Source: Ignelater luminosus (lineage: Eukaryota; Arthropoda; Insecta; Coleoptera; Elateridae). From it: a stretch of DNA of 64,000 nucleotides. The stretch spans positions 96,916 to 160,915 of the forward strand of contig VTPC01003380.1 in the NCBI GenBank assembly GCA_011009095.1, given 5' to 3'. The notes beneath the pieces are model-generated. The model ran no database searches and was not told the origin of the DNA. It saw only the letters and a list, made by a program, of their open reading frames with translations. The first letter of the stretch is position 1. Every line of letters starts with the position of its first letter. Positions 46,911 through 58,362 of the stretch are shown here, piece after piece. A program made the translations under genes and the position numbers.

Positions 46911-49900
46911 TCCCTCGTAACTTAAATAACTATTGTCTGTAGAGCCAAAAAGTCTAGCAATGACGGCCCTGATGAGGTCTAATTTGAGTTTTTCAGGTAC
47001 CTTTCTAATTTTGTGTAACACGATCCAGTTTCTCATTCCATTTACTTGCGCGATTTTGATGATATTTAGTCTTATGAGTAGCGTGCATGTTATACGGCTG
47101 CGTGGTCATTACCAACTGTCAAAATAGTTCCTTCATATCTAATGGTTTGTTAAAGACTAGTTTGTTAACTTTTTTTAGTTTGTCTGGGAGATTTTCGTAC
47201 CTCAGCTTTGCCTTTTGGGTGCATTTAACTGACTATGTATAGCAATTCCAGGGTCAGTATTAGGGGTCTCTTCAGGTTTGCTAATGTTTCATGTTCAGAT
47301 TGAAGTCTTGATTCTTGGTACACATTTCCGGACAGGTTCGGAGCCAGACTTCTGGCCGCTCTTGGGCAAAATGCTTTTTTTTGGCCTAAATCTCAAGAGA
47401 TTTAAAAAAATACAAAGTGTAAGTATTTTATTTCAAGAATCAGTTCTGCTGTTTTTGGCAAAATAACTTTTCATACGTTTAAGTTTTGAAACATTCCTTC
47501 CAGTTGTTGCTATAGTTAGTGACAAAGTTAGCAGAAATCCATAGAGCAATGCTTATATCCAAGAACAGTTAGTATTACGACGTGATATCAGTCAGGAGGT
47601 TTTTCATTGGCATCACGTCGTCGTGCTAACTGCTTCTGGACACAAACAATTTCTATGTTAGGTAAGCTAGAAGAAAAAACGTTTCCTTGAATATATCTAA
47701 TAGAGGTTCTAGTACGTATGAAACTAGTAAAATTCCCAATTCCAAATAAATGTGCAGAACTTCTAGAAAATATTTCTTTCAATTCAGAAGCATTTCGAAG
47801 TTAGTTTATTAGAAATTATTTTTAGAAAAGAAGAGTATATCTTTCTAATTAAACGTAATACACCTGATGCCATGACGATCTAAATATCACAAATTTAAAC
47901 TCTCCAATCCGTTATAGACTTATAGAATCGAGTATCGGATATGAGAGAGATTTTATACCATTGCATGGTAGACTAAGAGAAAGAACACCCTGTATAAAGG
48001 AAAGTCATGATGGGATAGATGAGTCAATAAATGACCTTCAAAAGGTCTTATCCAGGTCAAGAAGACCTATCCACATAAACAACCATTATGCTCGCCAATA
48101 GATTCTTATTTGTAAAGTTCAATACAATCTGTGGTCGATAACAGTGTATTTTCGTCTTAGCACTTAAAAGTCCACAATACATTTTTTTAAAGTCATGTAA
48201 TAAGTCAATTTATACATTTTTGTCTTTCTGCAAGGCCTTTGCAGATCAATCAATCGAATCATCGATATTGCTACAGCCAAGAGCGCAGCGGCTTTAGGAG
48301 CCATTGGCTTCTCTCAAGCCCTGAAAGTGGAGTTAGTAGATTCTGGTCGCGACTCTCGTCGGCAAGGCGTTGATGGTGACGATGGAGTAATGGACAGATG
48401 TTGATCCTCTGATCCAGCTGGTTATTCTGGGGCAAGGTTGTACATGGGTGGCCTGAAGGGTTTTTTCGATGTTTGAGTTGATGAGTTGACGATGATGATG
48501 TTGAAGATGTGGGAGCTATTGTTGGAGTTGTCTGAAGTTGACTGACGGCGACGGTGTTTCTGGTTGATGTTTGTCAAGAGCTGATGATGAGGGTGATGAA
48601 CGAAGACTGGAGTGAGATTAGGATTATGAAGTTATAAGGAATGAGCGTTTTACGGATGGGACATAGAATTTTTTAGTGTTTGGAAAGTTAGGGTAAAGTG
48701 GTTCTTTTCAAAACCACAACCACCTTGCAGTTTGCGCTGCGGGAAGATGAGTGGAAAAATGAGGAAGGGGGATGGGAGACAAGGGGTTACCCACGCGGTA
48801 ACGAACAGAAGAGGAATCTCAACAGTGGTGAAGTGGTCGCACTCAACAGGTCTAAATTTCTTGGTGTTGCCGGGTTAGCATTGTTATTTAGGGTTTTGAA
48901 AAGCTAAGTTTTTGCAGAGTTGCAAATTTTTGTTATACTTTTAGGTTCTTTCAGGCTTCTGATTTTTGTAAAATTCTTTCGGTCCTTCAGGTTCTTACAG
49001 AATTCCAAACTTTTCTGGAATTTCAAACTCTTGCTTAAATATTATTTTTATTCAGCGTTTTTTGTTGGATTTAGATTTTGTCTGCCCCAAGAATCTGGCT
49101 ACGCTTGGACGGCTACCCGCTTGCTCTACCGGTTACGCCGGTTCTATTTCCGAATCAGACTTCATTGTAATATTTGGTACCAGATGATGTTGTGTCATTG
49201 TTGGGTTATATAGTGGTGTCCTCGTTTTTCTTCTCTTTAAATTTGAGGGCTTTTAGATCGATCTCTTGATTGTCTGGGTTTGATCATTTAAGTTCTGATT
49301 TGAACTGCTTGAGCTTGGTTCACCGTCTATAGTTCGTTCTTTTTTCTGGATGAATCGTTCCATTAGTATTTTGTGTGTTGGACAATTCTTTAATGTTTTT
49401 GCAGATTTTTCATTATTTTCTTGCAAGGAATGCATACAAGAGCTTGTTACTGTCATCACTTTTACTGTGCTCTTCCTTTCCGCGGTGACTACGGGTTATT
49501 TCCGCCTTTTTCAATTTTCTTTCATATAAAATACTGCAACCAACGGGATTCGTTCACCTGTTAGATCTTGTTGCAGTTTTTAATTTTTTATGATCTTTTG
49601 CAGATCTGATTCTCTTAGAATACTGACGAAGGGTGTAGCCTGACTCGTGTAGGCTAATGGAAGGCGGAGCCCAATTCTTTTTTAAAAGGAAACCTTGATT
49701 GATACTCCAAGAGGGTAGAAAGAAGAAAAGCGCTGTTACACGTTTAGTGCATTTCAGTTTTTTATTATTATTTATCCTTTAAAGTTTTAAGTGTTTAGTT
49801 TAATTTTTTTAATTAGATTTGTAGTGCCCTAGAAATTCTTCCTTGACTCATTACGATTATTAAAATTACTATTCCAAACTTAAACATGAGGAAAGAATTA

Positions 49901-50995
49901 GAATAGAATTACTTATTACAGGAAAACACATCCAAGGACAGAATAAATCTGTCTCGCAACAGGCAGCACCCAAATTTATCAAACTATTTCAATCTCTGAT
50001 ACGCAAATGTCAAGAACTGGATTTTATCTATCAACTGGCAGCCTCTTCGTTTTATATTAACCATCTGTTCTCAAGCTAGAATGATGAGTTTTCACATTTC
50101 CACACACAATTCAAGCATGAAAAACGAGGAAGAATTCGATTCTGTTTACTAGGTCAGGAACACAACAACGAAATAAATAGGCACCTATCGATTTGGTATT
50201 TTATAATAAAACTTTCAAGTCTAGTAATAAATACGAAAACAAGTATTATCTTGAAGATAATCCTGGTTGGTTTTACCAAGATAAAGCAACAGATGTTTGT
50301 AATTATAACAAAAAATTGTTTTCTGCACAACAAATAAAACAAAAACTCATATTTTACTGTCCCATCACTTAAAAAAATATTTTCTAGATTCCTAACTCTA
50401 TTTATACTTGATTGTTTTCAAAACACAATGTTTTCCACAAAGATAAAAATATTTGTTTTGATAGGAAAGGTAAAAGAGAAATATCAATAATTTATAGTTT
50501 TTTCTTTTTAATTAAAAAATAGATCTGTTATTTCAAGACGATTACAACTTAATTATTTTTATGATACAGAAATTAACAAAGACAGCTCATCTAAATTTTT
50601 TCTCTACGCATTAGTCATAACATCACTTAATTCTGGATCTCATCCAAGCAATCAGTTTTTAACATCAAATAGAAGAAATGACAAACACGTAAACCGTGAA
50701 TATGACCTGATAAAAGTAAACAAGGCTGTGTTTTTCTTCTTCAACAGTATTGCTATTACACCTAGCAACATCCAAACCGGTAGGTATTTTTAAAAATAAA
50801 CAAAATTAATGATTTACTACTAGGTATTGGTATTCTAAATTTAACCCAATCACGTTATAAATAGATAAGCAAACAGGTCAGACTATTAATAAACTATGGT
50901 TGAATGTATACTTACCTACGTAAACACTGAAGGGGGCACTGAAATTGAGTTAAAGATGTGCCAACTGCTGTAATGGCTATAAATTTTTTTTCTTT
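46911..50995. other. Unassigned repeat-rich DNA
   Basis: No convincing gene. It holds a relic of the 'atttagctctt' family at 49624-49680, a T/C-rich degenerate tandem at about 48935-49040 (ggttctttcaggcttctgatttttgtaaaattc-like phrases) and several 60-95 codon chance frames. C-terminal SMYD exons homologous to 30822-31012 were looked for here on the minus strand and not found. Confidence 0.4.
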
Positions 50996-51003
50996 CAACT
51001 CAC

Positions 51004-52160
51004 CTCTCCATAAATATTTTTGATGGTATCCTAAAATCCAAACCAATTTGTATTTTAATTCTATTGTCATTTGGCTGCAAGGAGGCACGTGATTTAAAAG
51101 TTTTTTTTTTAATAAACTTTATAATATCTTCTGGTTCTGTATCTAATGATCTGAAGCTGTTAAGACTTGCGCCTAATACCGAGATAATCATTCCGGCTTT
51201 TTCACCTGGCATTTCCGTATTGCACGAGGTACATTTCCATGTTATTCTAGCCTTTTGCATAAAATAAGGTAAAACCAATCCTTTACAATTTAAGCAGTTA
51301 AGTGCACTAAGATTAGTTCCACATTCAGATGGATCTTCACATCGAGGACAGATACAATAAAAGTTTTTCGTTCTTATTAAATGAGGGCGTCTCACTGAAG
51401 TTCCCCAATAAACTCTTGTATACGTGTCAAAAATCTCATTTCCTTTTGGAATAAAAACAGATGACTTAACAATCATGTTTTGGTTGCAATCGAAAATATG
51501 CATTGTATTTGGCACGCAACTGTGATTCATCAAACTACTCAATGGATAAAGCCCTCTTAAACTAGCTTGATCCTCATCATTTCCTACTGTAACTTCAAAC
51601 GAATTAGCATCTAACACATAACACGTTAAACGCATTAAATATTCTTCTTCCTTGGTAAAATTGAACATTAATTTTTGTTTCAGTATATCAACTTCGAATC
51701 CATGTTGAGGCCCAGAATGCGCTTTAAGCAACTTTAGTAATTCACCCTGGTGGTAATTTAATAATAACGCACGTAAAGGCGTTAGACATTTTAATAACAA
51801 CAATTCCATTTCGGAAAAATCCTGTCCATTTTTCCATCGTGATATAATTTCGCATTCGTTCTTGTGAATAACAGAATTTTCACATTTTTCAGAACATACT
51901 GGTAATCCACACTTTCTAGAGCAAGGATATAAATTGTCTTTCTGGTAGCAGTTAACGCAAATTACAGGACATGTCATGCTTGCTCTAGGACCGATTATTA
52001 AAGGATGATCTTTAAAGATTATTTCTCCAGGCTGAATATCACGAATTGCAAACAACCCACGACCACTAATATTTGATTTTTTTATAATCCACGGACAATT
52101 TTCGTCACAGACATTCTTTGATTTTAAGTGTTCGTTTATTAAGTGCGTTAGATTATCCAT
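51004..52160 (-). CDS. SET/MYND distal large exon (alternative first exon or paralogue), frameshifted
   Basis: It encodes MDNLTHLINEHLKSKN..., a complete MYND-SET module homologous to the proximal exon. SET start GRGLF is at 33-37; MYND has C68, C71, C80, C84, C89, C93, H99, C103; canonical NHSCVPN is at 212-218; the post-SET cysteines are CICPRC. After ...EDIIKFIKKK the frame is broken at a run of ten A (plus T-run 51101-51110). With one base fewer the next frame reads LLNHVPPCSQMTIELKYKLV and WILGYHQKYLWR up to donor gtgagt at 51003, matching the proximal exon and ending in the same splice phase. As written, the original frame ends in TGA at the donor. No C-terminal exons of its own were found; it could splice to 30822-31012. 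Confidence 0.85.
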
Positions 52161-52166
52161 TTTGAC

Positions 52167-52202
52167 ACTGATATACTTATAATTACCCAGGGCAATTTTA
52201 TA
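52167..52202 (-). promoter_or_regulatory. TATA box and initiator of the distal SET/MYND exon
   Basis: On the minus strand TATAAAA (52196-52202) lies 33 bases upstream of the A of the arthropod initiator TCAGT (52167-52171). The ATG follows only 9 bases after that A, so the 5' UTR would be very short. Spacing and motifs are those of a canonical insect core promoter. Confidence 0.65.
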
Positions 52203-53690
52203 CTATTGATGCACTTAAAAATAACTTCAATTAAAGTTTTTGGCTAGGAGCACAAAGGTCACAATTCTAAATGCCAATATATTCATGTAATAGTAGGAAA
52301 TCAAAACTTTTGCAACTTACATGTACCCTCGTGCAATATTGTTTTGTAACGGTATCAATAAATTACATTAGACACTTATCACACCTCACGTAATAATCAC
52401 ATCAAAATGAGGTCTTTTAAAAAACAAGAAAAAATTTAAATTCATAAATCTTTAAAATTAGAAAAAACCGTTCGCTCCTTGTCACTTACTAAAGTTGAGT
52501 AGTTAGTTCTCTGCTTCTCTCGAATAAGTTACTTTTAAATATTTCAAACTTGCGATGAGCGTTATTTCGCATTGCGGCAGTAAGGTACAGAAAAAATAAT
52601 TGGCAAAAATGTAAGCTAATTAAAACACTACCTAACTAAAACTGTGTAAAAATAGATATGTACATAGTTTCACGTTTAATCATAGGATATCCTAATTTTA
52701 GTAGAATCTGATAAATTTTAAATTTATAAATAGCTGAAAGAAATTTTTATGTTCATAAATCAAATCATATTAAATTCACCTTATTTTTATTTTAACCGTG
52801 ATGAAAATGTAAGTTAAAAAGAGTTCTAGTAAGTAGTACTTCCTCTAGCTTAACACTTTTTCTCTTTTAGATAAATTGCAAGCAAGTTACTATTTAAAGT
52901 AGTCGAGACATTTCTTGAGTTTCATGTTTTCTTTCGTATCTCTTTAACTGCGATATTTACCTATTACAAGTACTAACGAATACTTTCAAGGATCTCATCT
53001 TAGCTGTTAAACAAAACAATTCAGCAAGATGTTTTAAAGACATAATAATATTGGGGTAAAATATTACTTCTTCCCAATTCAAAAAGAGATCATAAAGCAT
53101 CTGACTTTTTTAATATCGATAATATATACTCCACGTTCAGGAACGCATCAAAGTAATAGCGGACAGGAAGACAGCTAAAATTAGGGGTGACCGCAGACCG
53201 TTTCTATCCTTTTGAGTTACGTGTCGAATTTAAGTCAAGTTATATCTCCTATGTCTTTTCTGAAAGTTATAAATTACCAACGTCAAATTCAAAATAAAAT
53301 CGCAAAGAATTTTTCCGCCTCTCACAAATAACAACTGGCAGAACTTTGTAATAGAAAAGGAAAAATTATATGAGTACAAGTAGTATTTAGTCCACGAAGA
53401 TCTAATACTAATTGAAGACCTCAGAACACGAGTTATACCTACCAGTTCTAATTTACGATAGCAACTAAGAACTCTTTTAGGGCGAAACATTAAATAAACA
53501 GATAAGATAAACAACTTAAGCTTTAAGAGTTATTTAATGAAAGCCAAATAAACATGTATTAACATTCATAGAAATACGGCATAAACGACACTAAAATAAA
53601 CACGAATCCTTACCAAGGTTAACCTTCAAAAAGCTAATTAATTAAAAGCAATAATAAATAAATAATAATCATCGCATTTCTGCTTCCATT
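52203..53690. other. AT-rich intergenic DNA
   Basis: No gene recognised in either strand; contains short chance frames (for example minus 53230-53514). Confidence 0.4.
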
Positions 53691-55160
53691 CAAAAACAGA
53701 GACTTTAGAAGCTGGCTAGCTTCTCCCAGCCTTGCGTGAATTGGTTGAATGGGACGGCTGACCACCGGGCGACAAAGCCGGCAGGGGCCCCGAGAGGGTA
53801 ATGAAGCACCCGCGCAAGGCAGAATATTAGGTTCTCCTAGGCATGCCTTCGGTGGCCCGAGGGTGAGCTCTTGATGGAATTCTGGATCCAGGCTGATGAT
53901 AAGGGTGCTGTTCGACANNNNNNNNNNAGAACATTCCGGCGTCAACAAGCGAGGCAGTCGACTTAGTCTCAAGAGAACGCGAGCAGAGAAGAGTCAAGGC
54001 GGCTACCGTACTGCACCGCCAGTCCGGACCCAGTGTATTGAAGGGCTCAGGGCCGGCTCTCATTTCACCACCAACGGGACGGCCATTTCTACCGCACCAC
54101 ACCACTCCACTAGCTTGAACCTCACGAATTGAAGCGCGTAAGGAACGACAACCAACCCACAATCCACGGCGCGTAGAAAGTCGAGGCGGCCGTAGCTGCC
54201 GCTTCACACCACTAGCTCAGAACATACATTTTTGGGGGGCATAGACCCGGCAACCACCACTTACCAGATCTCAGCCTCATCCGAACTGTCCCCAGTGGGA
54301 ACGGCAGACAGTGACATCCAAATCCTATTCTACTCAAGCTCCCGAGCTCGAGGCTCCTCAGGACACCCACCCCACCACTTCTAGAAATTCTCCGCCCGTT
54401 CGCCACCGTGCTCTTGCTCACCACCAACAATTACATCCCCTCCAATCCTCTTTCCTTATCCTAAACCCAAACCGCGGGGATTGTGGTTCTAAAAACAACC
54501 GTTTTATCCATATCCTTAACCCTACCTAAAAACCTATTATCCACCAACAACTACTACATCAACAGCTAACTTCTTTTCCTTTCAAATCTTGCCTCCACTT
54601 TTGTACGGGGCATTCACCATCAACATCGCCAGCCGCAAGCAACTACAAAAAACATCGTCAACAACAGCCTCCGATACAGCACCGCACAACAATAACAGCC
54701 ATAGCCATCGAGAACGTTCCAGCACCACGAAACTTCTTCCACCGGGCTACAGAGAAGTTAAGTCCTCTATGCAATTTGAATTTGAATGGGGCGAAACCCC
54801 TTTTTAGATTTTGCGTTTTCGTCGTAGAGAATGCTCCACCTTTCGGTACTACATTCTCTACTATGTTCGTGACATTATTTTTCATCTAAATAAATAAACT
54901 TGCACGATCATACTATTTTGTTTTCTTCCATGACCTCCAGTAACTGCAAACCAATAGTGATCCATTGTCCACCCCTACCCTTCTGATCCTTCTTGCGTTC
55001 GTATCTACCTACCCCCAGACGGAGCATCTAGCTCCTTTTGGAGGTGGATCGGCCGTCTCAGTGTGCCTGCGTATATGCGTGTATATGCGTCTCAATGGAA
55101 TCCCCTTATCTTCTAAATCCCTTTTCTTCCTATTTACCCTAATTTCCTATTTTTCTTATT
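53691..55160. other. GC-rich island of unknown nature, interrupted by an assembly gap
   Basis: GC content rises sharply compared with both flanks between about 53700 and 55100. Open frames exist on both strands (minus 53827-54207, plus 54311-54529, plus 54589-54807), none of a family I recognise. Since a LINE fragment lies just beyond the piggyBac insertion (57030-57610, minus), part of this stretch may be that LINE's 3' region. That is inference. Confidence 0.3.
53918..53927. other. Assembly gap (10 N)
   Basis: Ten N bases. The true gap length is unknown; frames crossing it are unreliable. Confidence 0.99.
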
Positions 55161-55343
55161 TTTATTATTAACCCTTAAATGCATGATTTTTTTATATTGA
55201 ATAAAAAAAATTGTTTTTGAGGTATTTAGATACTTTATTATAACAAAAAAATATTTAAAAAAATAAAGTTTATTTTAAAGTACAGAAAGATACAAAAAAA
55301 TAATATGTATCACATCTGACACATTGTGCATACAAGAGACTTT

Positions 55344-56748
55344 TTATGAAGTATGGAACTTTTGAAAACAGTTGGAATTCTTATTAAAACAAAGATATGT
55401 TTTGCATTTAGTACAAGCAACATACGTCAAACTAGAACATGAAGGATATTTGCACCGCCTTCTTGTATCCTTCCATTCTGGCCAGTGTTCTACTAAATCT
55501 TTTCTAACATCTTTTGGTGGTATTTTAACTGAAGGGCACTTCATTCTCTTTATTTCCAATTGCTCTTCTATTGCGGTATTAGAACGTCTTCGTTTAATGC
55601 TTCTTTTGCCACTCATACACAAACAACGTCCAACGTCCATCCTGAATTGCTTCTGGTTAACAGGTTTGGCACCTTTTGCCAAACATACTCGTTTGTACAG
55701 TAATCTTGCGTTTATTACCGCTAAATCTATTAGATGGTAGAATATTCTAAAATACCATTTCTTTGATTGTAGCTTGATTCTGTGCCTCCTAATAGGACTA
55801 TCAAGCAGATCTACACCACCCATGTGCTTGTTATAAACCGCAACAATCTGAGGACAGCTCACATCTAAATGATTTTTTAGTTTCTGGTCGTATCTCCTAA
55901 CTATAATCTGTGGCTCTTTCCCAACAAAAGAAGAAAGTAAATTTACAATTTTATTGTCTTTCCAGCTTACATTTGATACTTCGACATTATCCTCAATTGC
56001 AGTATATTCAAAAGAAGTTCCTCTAGGCATTTTGTTCATGTCAGCTTCTGAAGGAAGTTTGCTATTCGGTATTCTGTTTCGTCTAATAGTTCCTAAAGAC
56101 AATATCCCTTCTTTGAAAAGGTATACCACTAACAAAACAGATGTATAATAATTATCAAAATATAGAGTTTGTGATTTTTGAACCTCGGAATATCCCTACT
56201 CAATCGAACTACTATATTTGCACTAGATCCAAGATCAGGTTCATTCATTGGTCTATTTGAGGGATCATTTTCTTGTCCGGTGTACACTTCAAATTTGTAG
56301 GCATAACCTGATATGCCACACAAAAAAAAACAACTTGTATCCCCCATTTATGGGGTTTATTCGGTACATATTGTTTTAGATGATGCCAAACCTTTGTGGC
56401 ACATATCTGTTTGTCTATGGCTAAACTTTCTTCCATTGGTACAGTTATAAATCGATTCTGAAGATATTCTATAATAGGTCTTATTTTATGTAATTTGTCG
56501 AAACCTGGTTCGCCTGGAGCCTTTTGATTATCATTATTATTGAAATGAAGCCAGCTTTTAATTTTCTCGAATTGGTTTATTGAAAAAACATCTTTTATAA
56601 AGTCATTACCAGTGGTTTTCCCCCAATAATCACGTATATTTGTGCTATAAGAAACGGAAGTCAAAATACAAATACCAATATATTTTTGTACCGTTTCCTT
56701 ATTTATAATTAGAGTATCATTCGGATTAGTTTGACTTTTGTAAAGCAT
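55344..56748 (-). pseudogene. piggyBac-family transposase, broken by frameshifts
   Basis: Three frames together give most of a DDE_Tnp_1_7 transposase: 56748-56245 (TVQKYIGICILTSVSYSTNI, SWLHFNNND, SLAIDKQICATK), 56347-56129 (SGYAYKFEVYTGQENDPSNR, IPRFKNHKLY) and 56135-55344 (DNYYTSVLLVVYLFKEGI, IVAVYNKHMGGVDLLDS, KKWYFRIFYHLIDLAVINA). The three catalytic Asp positions are recognisable in AIDKQ, YFDNYYTS and GGVDLLDS. The C-terminal cysteine-rich finger (CKYPSC, CTKC, YLCFNKNSNCFQKFH) is intact. Shifts lie near 56290 and near 56150, where two extra bases interrupt KLYFDN. The acidic N-terminus is missing. Autonomous activity from this copy is unlikely. Confidence 0.92.
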
Positions 56749-56986
56749 AGATTCCTTGTCTTGAAACGCAACCCCCTACACATAATATAACATCACAAAG
56801 TTGCCGAGATTCGCACGTGCTGACAAGCAGACACATCACCTTTTTGAAATAATTTAAAAATATGAAATTAACGCTTAACGGACATATTTTTGAATGTAGG
56901 ATACTCTATGCACAATGTTACACTTATGATACAGATATCAGTAGGCTAGAATGATAATAGATGTCACCACGAGCTTAAATTGATCA

Positions 56987-57004
56987 TGTATCATATATGA
57001 TACA
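56987..57004. repeat. Perfect 18-bp palindrome beside the piggyBac right end
   Basis: TGTATCATATATGATACA, fully self-complementary, ends one base inside the right terminal repeat. Subterminal palindromes can be transposase contact sites; function here is inference. Confidence 0.7.
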
Positions 57005-57029
57005 CCATGCATTTAAGGGTTAATTAATC

Positions 57030-57610
57030 CTTGATATTAAATCTCCCTTGGTACTTTTAATCTTTCCACTTTCTTTGCAAATTTTTTAAGTTCTGTCCAC
57101 CATTCTCCTAACCTACTTAACTGTCCTACTTCTTCGACGTTTTGTGGCCATCTATATCCTATCATAATTAATCTTCTATCGCCTTCATCCCTTGCTTTTT
57201 GTTCTAATCTACATCTAAACAGCATATGTTCAGCAGTATCCTCTCCTTCACCGCACTCGCACCCTATTTCTTCTGCACTTATTTTCCTTATTTTTGCTAA
57301 ATAAGATTTAAAGTTCCCTTGTCCTGTAACAGTACTATATCTTTATCCAATTTCCCTATTTTTGCTCTTATCTCGTTAAGCTAAATAAACTTTGCTGTTA
57401 ACCTACCTGTATTGACTCAACTCCACCTATCATCAAACAGCTCTATTATCTTTTCCCTTAGCTTTCTCTTAACTAATGCTCGAGAAACGATGATTAGATC
57501 TGATCTACTATCACTGTTTAAAGTACTACATTCTCCAAATGCAAAATGATTATCTCTAATATATTTCAGTGCCTCTCTAATGGCGATGAATTCGAAACAC
57601 GACAGATATC
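57030..57610 (-). pseudogene. LINE RNase H and zinc-tail fragment
   Basis: Minus-strand text in order: EFIAIREALKYIRDNHFAFG, STLNSDSRSDLIIVSRALV, then LFDDRW, LQDKGTLNLI, then EEIGCECGEGEDTAEHMLFR, RCRLEQKARDEGDRRLIM and a stop at 57037-57039. This is the RNase H domain and CxC...TAEHxLxxC tail of an I/R1-type LINE. One or two stops interrupt it. The stop codon is only 14 bp from the piggyBac TTAA. Confidence 0.75.
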
Positions 57611-58240
57611 ATAAGAATATGTAGATTATTTTATATGGTGAGATGTAATCCTTTTGCAAAGCAGGAGGGAACATGAAGATTGCCACTGGTCAAGTAATGA
57701 GAATGCAAAGTCAATGGGTTTTTTTTTTGTAGCAATGTTCAAACATTTGACAATAGAGGGCAATATAGTATTTAGCGGTCCTATACCTATCTTGCTTTAA
57801 AATGTAGTAGAGAGAAACGATGTATTTATTAAAACACGTAATAGAAATATTGACATTGTCACAAGCACGGAGAGAGAGAGCAGGACCGATACGACTAGTA
57901 GCACCATCTGTTAACAATTAGAGGCTGTCAACAACCCCATTAGAAAAGGAATTTCTTATGCTATTAATGCAATTTACATTTATAAGACTTATTTGATCTT
58001 GACTGCCTACAAAATAGTTTCTTTTACATTGCAACTCATATCAAGTTTCTATAATCGAAATAGTCCAAACAATTGTAATATTTAGTGATAGATTTGAATT
58101 AAAAAGCAAATAATAAATTCAATAAATCTGCACCAAACACTTGTTTGTTGTGTATTATCCTTACTAATTTAATTTTTCTTTTTGCATGAGGAACTTGAAG
58201 AAAAGTTGTAATACAAAAAAATTTCAAACTATTGATATAA
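57611..58240. other. Intergenic DNA
   Basis: No gene recognised. Contains a short AG-rich run (about 57870-57885) and otherwise AT-rich sequence before the dipeptidase 3' end. Confidence 0.4.
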
Positions 58241-58244
58241 AATA

Positions 58245-58250
58245 TTTATT
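58245..58250 (-). promoter_or_regulatory. Polyadenylation signal of the dipeptidase
   Basis: AATAAA on the minus strand, 51 bases past the stop codon. Confidence 0.6.
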
Positions 58251-58301
58251 TCTTGTTCTTAAAGTACTTAATATTGATACAAAAAAAACCAATAGTACAT
58301 C

Positions 58302-58362
58302 TTATACATTCAACAAGAAACTTAAATCAGCACCAACATCAAATTCTTGTGGTTCTTTGCCT
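58302..58362 (-). CDS. Dipeptidase terminal exon 4
   Basis: Sixty-one bases after acceptor ...gtttaattacag. Reads (P)[19 protein letters not shown] and stop TAA at 58302-58304. It restores the family's usual C-terminus; without it the protein would end at an in-frame TAA overlapping the exon 3 donor. Confidence 0.88.

Larger units (their letters stand above)
55172..57019 (-). mobile_element. piggyBac-like DNA transposon with intact ends
   Basis: Perfect 14-bp terminal inverted repeats CCCTTAAATGCATG (55172-55185) and CATGCATTTAAGGG (57006-57019) are flanked by TTAA target duplications at 55168-55171 and 57020-57023. TTAA-C ends are diagnostic of piggyBac. The 1848-bp element carries a frameshifted transposase on the minus strand. 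Element length and the missing N-terminus imply an internal deletion near the right end. Confidence 0.93.

Noticed and set aside
46521..46925. Ser/Leu/Gly-rich ORFs
   Set aside because: Translations of the GC-rich dispersed repeat, not conserved in the copy at 8053-8446.
47588..47782. Minus-strand 64-codon ORF (KEIFSRSSAHLFGIGNF...)
   Set aside because: No family recognised and no splice context; length is compatible with chance.
50916..50938. Candidate 23-nt micro-exon (aatttcag ... gtaagt) just downstream of the distal MYND-SET exon
   Set aside because: In the required phase it ends in TAG and has no resemblance to SMYD C-termini.
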